Origin: Strongyloides papillosus
Taxonomy: Eukaryota; Nematoda; Chromadorea; Rhabditida; Strongyloididae
DNA: 64,000 bases
Reading direction: 5' to 3'
NCBI GenBank assembly: GCA_005656395.1
Contig: SRSI01000027.1
Coordinates: 372,001 to 436,000, forward strand
Part shown: positions 1-10,522 of the stretch, in pieces
Layout of the letters: every line of letters starts with the position of its first letter
Numbering within the stretch: the first letter of the stretch is position 1
Made by a program: the position numbers and the translations under genes
Notes under the pieces: model-generated
The model's database searches: none
What the model saw: only the letters and a program-made list of their open reading frames with translations
What the model was told of the DNA's origin: nothing

Positions 1-960
1 TATTCCCATTAAATAAAACATTTTTTTTTATTGTTTTGTGGTATTATAATTTTTACAATGAAAACTAATTGTGTAATTCTTAAGCCAAGCATATAAACCT
101 TTAATTTCTTGCTCACTGAAATACCAAAAAGTCCCATAATCACCAATAAATTTAACTAAATGATCAATCAAATATATGATATTTCGGTAATACAAAGAAT
201 TTTTTAGTTAAAGTTAAATGTTTGCAAAGATTCTTCAAACTTTAAATGTAGATATTCAAAACATTTTGTTAATTCATCAGTAATGCATAATTAGAACTTA
301 TATAAAAAGTCCTAAGGCTTTTAAAAAGTTCATTTCTTTTTTTTGTTTGTCCATTAGCATATTTAAAATGAGACAGCTAGTTTTAAATCTTAATAAAGCA
401 AATTTTATTTTTCTAGGCATATTGAAATAGGTAAATAAATCAAATAGTTAAGAAATTTAATTGTTTATACCTTTATAGCTAACAATTGTTGGCATTTTTA
501 ATCAAAAATCACTTTGTTTTGATAAAGAGCCTGTTGGCATTTTTTACATGTTTATTGTTTGCTTTTTTTATTTGTTTGCATTCTTTAAAAGTTTTATAAT
601 ATATATTTTTAATTTTAAGTATGTTTTATAATTTTAACAATTATTTTTTATCATTTTTACAATAAAATTTGGTACTTTTTGAGGTAAACTTACTTTTTGC
701 CTCATAACTTTTTTCCCAGTCGTAAAACATCCTTTGAAAAAAAAATATGCTATAGATAAGAAGTTCACGAATCGAATGACATCTGTCTCATATTTTTTGA
801 AATCTCGTGGTAGCTCCTGTAAAGTCCCAAAAAGTGCCATTTTTGGGTATTTTTTGAGGTGAAAAACACCTTTAAAATTGGAATTTTTGAATTTTTAAAA
901 AAGCATAATACCTAATTTTTAATAAAAATAACAATTGAAAAAATTTTAATATTACTTTTA
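1..960. other. A+T-rich non-coding flank
   Basis: No credible gene is seen. The only open frame (634-840, minus) has no recognisable content. A short phrase near 670-690 (ggtactttttgaggt) recurs almost unchanged at 848-862, so part of this flank is probably old repeat sequence. No LTR could be matched to the retroelement that follows. Confidence 0.6.
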
Positions 961-983
961 CGGTGCGCCCTAAAGTTATAAAA

Positions 984-3900
984 ATGCGTCTCTACCCGCC
1001 AAAATGCGCGAAAAAGCATAAAATCCGGTCATCTTACCGGTGTGGTATGTTAATGATATGTATGCTTATACCATTAGGTGGTTGTCAACCCCTTGGTATA
1101 TGTCGATTTGCACCTTCTGAATTTCCTCGATTGTATCTTCAGAACAACTATGACGCTAAAAAGGCAAAACAAGTTACATTAGTATCTGTTGATACCAAAT
1201 GTGTAGCTTTAGACGTGTTTGCTAGTGGCTATCGCCTTGGCAACGTCTTTGTAGACCCCGACAGTAATGTCGAACATTACTTTGATAAAAAGGCTCCAAC
1301 ATTTTCTTGTACTGGAAGCCACCTTGTCCATTTATCAGGACGCAATGAAACCTTCGCGGAAGAAGTTTCAACAGGTACACATAATGTTGATACCTCTTTA
1401 AAGAACATACGAGCTAAGCATGCTATGTATGAAGCTGGATGTGATAAACTTAGTTCTGTTTCACAGACAGTACCTATGGATCCTCATCCTAGCAAAATAG
1501 TCTCATCGACTAAGGCGCCTGTTGTGATGTTAACAGAGCGACCACATATTGTACAAATTGTTTCACACGGTACAAATGTTTCTGCTTCAAAGATTAAGGC
1601 ACCAACGGATGTTAGTGTTCTTTCGAAAGCAACAAAATCTAATAATGATGCTACCTTAAAAGCTGCATCTGTTGATAGTTTAAAAGTATCATCAACCACA
1701 TCTGGTTATCAGAAAATTAAATCTTCATTGAAAACCTGTGAAGAAGAATTAGAAAAGACGAAAACTCTCTTAAAAGAGAGTACAAGTACTATATCCGACC
1801 TACGATCGGAAATAGAACGAATAAAGCGAGCAAATAACATGCTTTCCGAGCAACTTCGTGATTCTGAAGATCGTCATCGGACGACTTTGCGATCAATGAC
1901 TGCGGAATCGGCTAAATCCCTTTCCGAAGACATAAAAACAGTCTCTAATGTTTTGACTGATGAAAATAGAATCCGCCAGGAATGTGAAGACATCTGGAAG
2001 GATGAAATAAAACGTCTTAATAGTGAGATTGAGGATTGTAATACCAAACTCAATAAGCTAAAGACGGCAAATAACGCGTTACGTGGAGAACGTGATAAAG
2101 CTAGTAAAGCTTTAAAATCCTGTAATATAGATAAGGATACTTGTCTTAAAGATTTAGATGAGTTAAAATCAGACGTTAATCGTCTTAATATAGCACTTGA
2201 GGATAAGGACAATGAATTATCCGAAGCTAAAACATTAATAGATTCTCATGAATCCCAAATACAGGTTTATAAAAACCAGGAAGCTGCTCTAACCGAACAG
2301 TTAGCTGCAATAAATAATCGTATTTCTCAATTAGAGAATACCGAATTAGAGAATGATGACGAGCAAGAGCATAATTCATCATCCAATGTACATGCGTTAA
2401 ACGAATGTACTAATAAAGAGGCACAATGCCATCTACAATTAATTAAGACACAAAGTCTAACTGATTTAACACGTACGGAGCTTACTCGTTGTGAATCACA
2501 GATTGCTGTGATAAAATCACGAGCATCCTCATCGCCGTGTCTAAACAATATTCCCGCTACTGATAACAAATCAGAGAAGGAATTGTCCATGATGGAATGG
2601 GCTAAAAAAATATATCAAATACATGTTGATGAAGCAATAACAGAAATGTCTAATTCTATTGCTAGTGCATTAACATTAATCACTGCAATTTTGGTTAAGT
2701 ACGGTTTTAATAAAACTGCTGAAACTTTGAGAAAACGTTATGGTTCTTCTTCTAACAATGAGATCCCATACACTCATCAATTAAGGACGATTTCTGAAGC
2801 ACGACCGCTTACAAGAACTCCTATTCGAGTATCCCGTTATGGGGTAATACAGAATATTCGTAATTCTGATTCAATGGTAAAATTACCTGTGATTTCGATT
2901 AATATCGGATCAAATAAATTCGATGCACTTGTTGATACTGGTGCTTCTATAAATGTCATTAGTCAAGATGCATTTAATCTCATACCTAGTACACATAAAA
3001 CTATGGTAAAACCATCGTTAAAAGCTGCAACAGTAGCAAATAATGACAAACTCGTTTTTAGCGGGGCTTCTAGAATTTATATCGAAGCAAATAATAAACG
3101 AGAACAACTTGAATTTCACATAGTGGACAAGTTATCATATGATATAATAATTGGTATCCCTGGATTACATCGAATTTTTGGTGATGAACTAACTATTCGA
3201 TTTAATCATAGTATGCCATCTATTACCAACGTACCCGTCAAGACGGCTTCTAAGGTACGTGTTCCTCCTAGAACAACAAAAGTAATTCATGCCGATGTAC
3301 ATGCAATTCCATCCCATGAAAAAATTAATTGTTTATTTGTGAGTAACCCTCGTTGGAAGGGTAGTGATCACATTTTGACCTACTATCAGACAGGTCCTGT
3401 AATTGATAATAAATTTGCCGTGATTCTTCAAAATCATGGATCAAATACTGTATTAATACCCGCTAATACTGAAATTGGTAATCTACATTCTATTGAAGAA
3501 GTAGATGATAATACTATACGGATCTCTGGTGATGAAATAATCCCAGAAGATGCCGCATGGGAAGATTCCTTACCCAACTATCCAGAGAGTCATGCTCCTC
3601 TTACTAGAGAGCAACTAATGGATTCCATTTCTTGGACAAATTGTACTCTTTCTCAGAAGGCAAAAGAGGTGTTACAAGATATTATATGGAATAATCGTAC
3701 CGCATTTTTCGAATATGATGGAAATGCTGGTCTTTATAATGGTGATGAGCGTCTCAATATTGAGTTAGCCACATCTGAATTACCTCAACGTATTCGGCCT
3801 GGTCGTAGGTCGAGAGAGATTGAGATTGAAATTGATAAGCAGGTCGAAGACATGCTTGAAAAGGGGATGATCGAACACAGTCGATCTTCTTACCTTTCTA

Positions 3901-4487
3901 GAGTCGTATTAGTACAAAAGAAAGACATGAAATGGCGTTTTGTCGTCGATTTCAGAGCTATTAATAAGCTTATAAAACAACAGTCACATCTTATCCCACG
4001 GATAGACAGATTGACTAAGGAAGCTAGTGGTCATAAGTACTACAGCGTATTTGATCTGAAACAAGGATTTCATCAAATACCTCTCGATGAACATAGCAGG
4101 CGTATTGCTGCTTTTGTTACACATTGAGGAATTTACCAATATAAGGTAATGCCTATGGGACTTACTGGATCACCAGATAAGTTTCAAGATATAATGGACA
4201 AAGTCCTTAGCAACATACCCGATTGCTATATCTACTTGGATGATATTCTCACTTGTTCTCAAGATGAGGAATCTCATATCCACAATATTAATAATATTCT
4301 GTCACGTATAGCAGAATATAATATGAAAATCACTTTAAATAAGTGTCAATTTGGGCAAAAGAATACTCAATATTTAAGATACATCAATGATTTTGATGGC
4401 ATTTATCCTAACACTGATAAGGTTAAAGCTATCACAAAAGGCGTTAACCAAAAGAAGATATATATACTAAGAAGAATTCATACATAA
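984..4487 (+). pseudogene. Broken Ty3/gypsy-like retroelement with unusual N-terminus
   Basis: A polyprotein fragment read in one frame, interrupted by a TGA at 4125-4127 inside the reverse transcriptase. The frame opens at a GTG (963); in-frame ATGs are at 984 and 1047, and 1047 would place a short hydrophobic leader first. Counting from 963: a Cys-containing region (to ~residue 160), a Ser/Thr-rich stretch, a long charged coiled coil (~255-480), a hydrophobic segment (~562-582), a retropepsin (DTGAS ~656, IIIGIPGL ~728), then RT with VVDFRAIN, FDLKQGF and, after the stop, MPMGL and YLDD (4233-4244). Homology fades near 4437; RNase H and integrase are missing. Pol order and YLDD indicate Ty3/gypsy. 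No gag or zinc knuckle is recognised. Codons look more G+C-rich than the surroundings. It is inactive as it stands, from the stop and the truncation. Confidence 0.85.
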
Positions 4488-4545
4488 TGTCATATATTGA
4501 AATAGTAAAGATTGTTGTTACTTCATATTTAAAAAAGGATCTTTA
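4437..4545 (+). repeat. Direct repeat, copy 1
   Basis: About 100 bp that recur at 4766-4790 plus 6069-6150. The second copy is split by the inverted-repeat element between those two pieces. Shared phrases include aagaattcatacataatgtc and ttgttgttacttcatatt. Copy 1 overlaps the tail of the broken retroelement frame, so the final residues of that frame come from this repeat and not from pol. Confidence 0.7.
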
Positions 4546-4790
4546 TTAAAAAAAACACTAAGATTATTAAAGAAAAAATCAAATATCAAATACCAGAAAC
4601 ATTATTTTTAAACTTCTTCTACCTACTATTTAACAATACCAAATACAAAATTAGTTATAGATGATATTTTCTAACGTTAATATTATAGGAACAAAATAAA
4701 CATCAGAACTAATACATTTCCAGATCGCTACGAAGTAGCTAAAAAGGAATGTAACGTCCTCAGAAGGCGTCAAACAAAAGAAGATATGTA

Positions 4791-6068
4791 TATCACACTA
4801 TGTTGCTATGTGTTCATTTCCTCGGTCGAATACTTTGACCCTTGCCGCAGCGACGTTTTTCTAAACTTGTAAAAAACCCATTTTCAGATAATAAAAGTTT
4901 ATGAAACCTTTACAGTGCAATGTACATGCTATATAGAAGTAGATTATTAAAAAAATTTTCAAAATTTCCAAAAATGGAGATTTTTTTTTGAAGCCTTATA
5001 TCTGAAAACTTTAATATCTAATCTTTTATAAGATCTATATATTCTGAAAGCCCTTGATCTCCCCTACAAGAATATATCAATATCACATCAAAGTTTCTAT
5101 ACAGTTTTTAGATGATTAGCTTTAAAGTTAATTACCCATGATTTTCCCATTTTTTTGGTATTAAAAGCCAATTTTTTTAAATTATTAGAACTTAAAAATT
5201 GTTTTAACATAGATTACATTTTATACTATATTTAAAATAATAAACTTACTGCACAATATTATATATAAATGATCATTTCAGCCAAATATTTTAAGTAGTG
5301 ATGTCTAGGAAAAAACTTGTTAAAATCTTTAATTATGAAACTTTGTAAACTGAAATTTGTATATTACAATCATATCAAGTTTTAACTATATATATTTTTA
5401 TTATTCCTTTCCATAAAAAGTATTTTATGCTATGGCTTGAACACATCTCAAATGTGCTTTACTATATCTCATAAAAATATAATAATATTTATATTTGCTA
5501 TGTAAAACACAATTTTTTAGCATTTTAAAAAGTTTTTTAATGCTAGAACCAAATTATTTAATCATTTTATTAAAAGTGAAAAATTTATTTTTTTTCAACA
5601 TAGATCAATCATTTAAGGCAATTTTTGTTTACTTTTAACTTATTAACATAGCCTATAATATGTAATAGAGAATTTTTGAGTTCTAGTAATTCAAAAAATT
5701 GGCTTTTAATATCAAAAATATTGAAAAATTATGGGTAATTAACTTTAAAGCTACTTATCTAAAAACTGGATAGAAATTTTAATATGATAATAGTATATTC
5801 ATGTAGGGGAGATCAAGGGGTTTCAGAATATATAGGTCTCATCTAAGGATAAATATTAAAGTTTTTTGATATAAGCTTTCAAAAAAAATCTCCATTTTTG
5901 AAAATTTTGGAAATTGTTTTTAATAATCTACATCAATATCGCATGTACATTGCACTGTAAAGATTTCATAAACTTTTATTGGCTACAAATGGATTTTTCA
6001 TTAATGTAGAAAAACGTCGCTGCGGCAGATGTCAAAGTATTCGACCGAGGAAACAACATAGTGTGATA
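4791..6068. mobile_element. Non-autonomous DNA transposon, Tc1/mariner-like, long TIRs
   Basis: Terminal inverted repeats start tatcacactatgttg and, with indels, extend roughly 390 bp on each side. They pair, for example, the Y-shaped phrases around 4845 (ccgcagcgacgttttt) and 6015 (aaaacgtcgctgcgg). The element is flanked by TA on both sides, the target duplication used by Tc1/mariner elements. No transposase frame is present inside, so it would have needed help in trans. It sits in a direct repeat whose empty-site relative is intact at 4437-4545. The superfamily call rests only on the TA flanks. Confidence 0.75.
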
Positions 6069-6150
6069 TACCAAGAAGAATTCATACATAATGTCATATA
6101 TTGAAATAGAAATGATTGTTGTTACTTCATATTAATTAAAGGATCTATAT

Positions 6151-7048
6151 TATATTTTATTTCGTATTATTACTCGAGGATAGCATCTCGTTAAAAAAGC
6201 TTAGAAAATATGAATATAGTGAGTAGTATACTAAAAAGAAAAATAAACAATTTACCAAAATGATGAGGTTAATGTAATCATGTAAACAGACAAAAACATA
6301 AAAATAATTTACTAATAATTTAATCATTTTATTATAATATATTTAATTATTATATATTATAGCGGTTTTGTTTTTTAATAAAGTTTTGAATAAGCTATCT
6401 ATTCGCTACTAAAATCTAAAATTTACTATATAATTAATATGCAACAGAAACTTTCTTGGTTTTCAAGATAACAAAAAGTTTATTATTGGTAAAAGTATAA
6501 AATTTTTATAAAGAGTAACTTTTTTTACATGTCATAGTAAAAGAATGTTACATTTATTATACAAAAAAAATCTCCAAAATAGATGAAAGTTTATAAGTTA
6601 ACGTTAAACAAAAATTTCTTAATAATACAAAAAAAAGATGTTGACCCTCGTAACAACAAAATAACATTAATGTAATGTTTTATCTTAGAAAATGTACAAA
6701 TAAATAATGTTTTAATCAGAAGTGATTTTTGGACTACATTGTATTTCTTTTAGATGATTTTGAATTCAGAAAAATTTTCACTGAATATTTTTTATAAAAT
6801 ATAAAGTCAGACATAATTTTTAGTATTAAAATAAGTTTGTTTGAAATCTTTTCAGTAACGTTATTATAATATATTACATAAATTGATTATGAGCGTATGC
6901 CATGACGCAAAATACGAGCTGATACTTGGAATTAGCTTTAAAAACAATAAAATTATATTAATTATTAAAAAGCGAATCAAAAATAGTTGTTTTTGCTATT
7001 TCAATATACTTTTACAACAATATTAAAATTTGCAAATGGAAAATTATA
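6151..7048. other. Non-coding A+T-rich stretch
   Basis: No open frame of interest and no recognised repeat structure beyond simple A/T tracts. Confidence 0.5.
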
Positions 7049-7358
7049 AAAATAAATTCTGATTTTTATATTACCACTTCACATTTTATAAAAGTAGCGT
7101 TGTCTATGGCAATTAAATACCTATCGTGTTTAATTAAATTATAATTGCAAAAATAATTTGCTAGTTACATTTTGTTTAAATTGTTAAAAGTAAAAATTGT
7201 TTCATTGTTGATAGTGTAATACAATATAAAGTATCTCACATTTATCATTTAAAATCTAATGATATATTTTTACTAGTTTTCGGCTAATATCTAGATGCCA
7301 TAAACGACGCTGCTTCTATAACATGTGAAGTGATAATATAAAAATAAGAATTTATTTT
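7049..7358. mobile_element. Small inverted-repeat element (MITE-like)
   Basis: About 310 bp bounded by ~65-bp imperfect inverted repeats. The left side (7051 on) reads aataaattctgatttttat and ctatggcaattaa; the right side gives the reverse complement, with accacttcacat paired to atgtgaagtgat at 7323. There is no coding content and no clear target duplication. The superfamily is not assigned. Confidence 0.65.
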
Positions 7359-8640
7359 CTACTTTTCTTGACAAAAATTTAATTACCTATAAACTTATAA
7401 TTGATAAATGTTGATAATGTGAAAAGCTAAATTAATAGTTTAAAAGTGAATCATTTTAATTATGTCATTTAATAATTTCTTAATCTCTCAAATCAATATT
7501 TAATTTTAAAAAAAATTTTTAACCTTTCATTTAAGTGAAAAAAATTAAAGTGTAAATTTATATAAGACAAAAAAGAGATCCATAAGTTAGAAGTAAAATG
7601 ATTCCCATTAAAAATTCTACACTTTAAATTCATCATTATTTTTTACTTTTTAAAAAAACTCTTAAAAAATTAACTTCAAAACCACTATCGTGAAGTTTGA
7701 AGCCTTACGAGTATCCCCTTTAAAGTTTGGATGCCGCACAACGTACAGCGAAACTAGTAATTTATCAGTACATATTTTTTCTAACCTACATTTGACACTT
7801 CTAATTTTAGTTGGGTTGGTGAAGGTCAAAATTTTTACGCACACACACTAAATTTGTGTTTGAAAATATCCTATTAAAACGCGGTGCGTCCATCAATTCT
7901 GAAATTGTAATTTTTTGGCACTTTGGCTTCATTTTTCTCTATGAGAGAGAAATATTTTTGATTTTTTAAAATTTCGGTAGGGGTATACTGAAATCTATTT
8001 ACATGCAAATTTTCAGAATCAATTTCTGAATTCTAGGAAATCAAAAATGCTAGCCTTGCATTGATCGTTGCATACATACGATGCTAAGCATATATAAAAG
8101 TATATCAAATATCATGTCATTACCAACAAAATAAATATAAAACTACATTTTCAAAATCATTCTTTAATTTTGAAACATTATACATTATTTTAAGATAATC
8201 TTTCATAATAAAATACTATTGAAAAATAATATAAAGTTTTAAAGAGAAAAAACAATAAATTCAATTTAAAAGGCACTTTACTGCGTTATAAGAAAACTAT
8301 TAACACTTAATTAACAACACTATAAATTTCAAACTACTACTTCAGGTTCACTTTTAGAAAATTGTCTTTTAACTATGAATTTTACTTAAATTACTCTATA
8401 AAAACATGAGAATTCTTTTTATTATTAGTGTTCTAAAATAACGTATATACATTATTATGAAAGTTATAAATCAATTTTTAAAAAAAGTATATATTTAATA
8501 TATATTTAGCAACCTGCACAATCCTGTTTTTTTGAACAACGTTGTTCCAACATAAAAAAGTTGTTGAAAAATATACCCCTTTTTTGACTGTAAATAACCA
8601 TAAATAACATTTTAATAAATAGCAAATATGAAAAACTAAT
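7359..8640. other. Non-coding A+T-rich stretch
   Basis: No credible gene. The two short minus-strand open frames (7662-7844 and 8478-8660) have low-complexity or unrecognised translations. A slightly more G+C-rich patch near 7880-8090 may be an old repeat, but I found no second copy. Confidence 0.45.
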
Positions 8641-9760
8641 ATCATATTCATACTCAGCATAAAAATCCGAATCTGATGATATAAAAAAAATTCAAAAATC
8701 TTTAAAAAAATTTTTTGGCACCTTGTTAATTAATTCATAACATTTTTAAAAAACGATTTATTGAAAATCCGTCAAATCAGATTAAAGAATAAACTCTTGT
8801 CTACAAAATGAGCTATTAACCATATTCATAGGTAGCCTGAGAGCTTCAATAAATATTATTTATTGTCGACAATTTAGTGTACAAAAATTTAAAAAAAATT
8901 ATTAAAAATTTAATAACTCCATTTTAAGACTAGATATTTTAAATCCATCAGATGGGATTATAGAATAAAGGATAGGCTACAAAATTAGCTATTAACCATG
9001 CTCGTAGGTAGTCTGGGAGCTTCAATGAATATTATTTTCTGTCGATTTTTAAATCTGCCAAAAATTAAAAAAAAAATTTTAAAGATTAATAACTCAATTT
9101 TAAAACATGATATCAAAAATCCGTCAAATCAGATTAAAGAATAAACTCTTGGCTACAAAATGAGCTATTAATCATGTTCACAGGTCTTCTAGGGACTTCA
9201 ATAAATATTATTTTTTGTCGAAAATTTGGTGTGCCAAAAATTTATAAAAAGTTATTTAAAATTTAATAACTCCATTTTATGACGAGATATTTAAAATCCA
9301 TCAGATGGGATTATAGAATAAAAGATGGGCTACAAAATGGGCCATTAACCATGTTCGTAGGTGGTCTGGGAGCTTGAATAAATATTATTTTCTGTCAAAA
9401 TGTAGCCGATGTAAATTTTTTTTTAAGATGTTTAAAAATTAATAACTCAATTTTGAGACGAGATATCAAAAATCCGTCAGATCAGATTAAAGAATGAACT
9501 CTTGGCTACAAAATGAGCTATTAATCATATTCATAGATAGTCTGGGGGCTTCAATAAATATTATTTTTTGTCGACAATTTAGTCAATCAAAAATTTTTAA
9601 AAAAATTATTAAAAATTCTATAACTTAATTTTGGGAAGAGATATTTAAAATCCGTTAGATCAGATTATAGAATAAAAGATTCGCTACAAAATGAGCTATT
9701 AATTATATTCTCATGTAGCCTAGGGGCTTCAATAATTATTATTTTTTGTTGGCAATCAAA
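8641..9760 (+). repeat. 176-bp tandem repeat, six copies in a dimeric pattern
   Basis: The anchor ctacaaaatgagctatta recurs at 8801, 8977, 9153, 9330, 9506 and 9684, giving spacings of 176-178 bp. Copies alternate: odd ones carry cagattaaagaataaactct before the anchor, even ones gggattatagaataaa. The true unit is therefore a ~353-bp dimer. The leading flank (8655-8730: cagcataaaaat, ttttttggcaccttgttaatt) matches, in reverse complement, the last ~100 bp of the window. It is non-coding. Confidence 0.9.
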
Positions 9761-10162
9761 TTTGTTACAAATGAATAAATTTTTTACTACAAACTTGTTT
9801 TTACATGTTTTTTTGCATTTTTTTAACAAAGTAATCACTTTTTTATGTTTCTTAGTAATAAATACTTCCATTTTAATTCATATTTACTTGTTTATTTACT
9901 TAAACATAATATAAGTAGACAAATAAAGTAGTTTTATAAAGACAGTTGGAATAACGCTTCTGTAACATTTCATCCCCACGCGGAAATTTTGTTAACTCCC
10001 ATTTTTATGTGTTTACACTCAACATTCTTGAAATATTATTTCAAAAATGGAATCAGCGCATAAAACTCCCCCTATATACTAATTTTTAGAATGTTAGGGG
10101 CAGTTTGAAATTTTGACAAAAAAATTGTGCAGGTTGCTATATATATTGTATATAAATTTTTG
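9761..10162. other. Non-coding stretch
   Basis: No recognisable gene. A Lys-rich minus-strand frame (9665-9871) begins inside the tandem repeat and looks spurious. Confidence 0.45.
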
Positions 10163-10522
10163 TTAACCCTTTCCCGACCGGATGACGCATATATGCGTCA
10201 TAAACAAAAATGTTACTGCGTAGTGGTAATTTATACTCAGATGAGAAACTTTGGAATGGTGTTTTCTACCCCTTATAATGTATTTGTATGGAAAAAAAGA
10301 AAAAATAAATTAACAAATAACAGTCAAATATCATATATAAGAGTAAATTTAATAAAATTTTAGTAAAAAATTATATTTTTAACTTATTTATTTAATTTTT
10401 ACTGAAGAAATATATTACCAACCATATTTAACCTTTTATTCTATGTGAAAGTACTATTTCTATTTTACACACAGAGGAGTGCGTAATACAAAGTGAAAAA
10501 TCTCTGGTCGTGAAAGGGTTAA
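10163..10522. mobile_element. piggyBac-like MITE
   Basis: A 352-bp core (10167-10518) bounded by inverted ends CCCTTTCCCGACC and CCCTTTCACGACC (the right end read in reverse complement), with TTAA immediately outside each end. CCC...GGG termini and TTAA target duplication are the established signature of piggyBac elements. No transposase is encoded; the open frame across it (10127-10363) crosses the boundary and is taken as chance. Confidence 0.85.
10182..10201. repeat. Perfect 20-bp palindrome inside the MITE
   Basis: The 20 bases read identically on both strands (atgacgcat / atatgcgtcat halves). They lie about 15 bp inside the left terminus, where a subterminal transposase-binding or hairpin site would be plausible. 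That function is inference only. Confidence 0.8.

Noticed and set aside
8641..9760. CRISPR-like array
   Set aside because: The 176-bp period has no short repeat/unique spacer pattern; copies are similar over the full unit, and the setting is eukaryotic.
10127..10363. 78-codon frame
   Set aside because: Crosses the left boundary of the piggyBac-like MITE, so it cannot be an old coding unit of either side.
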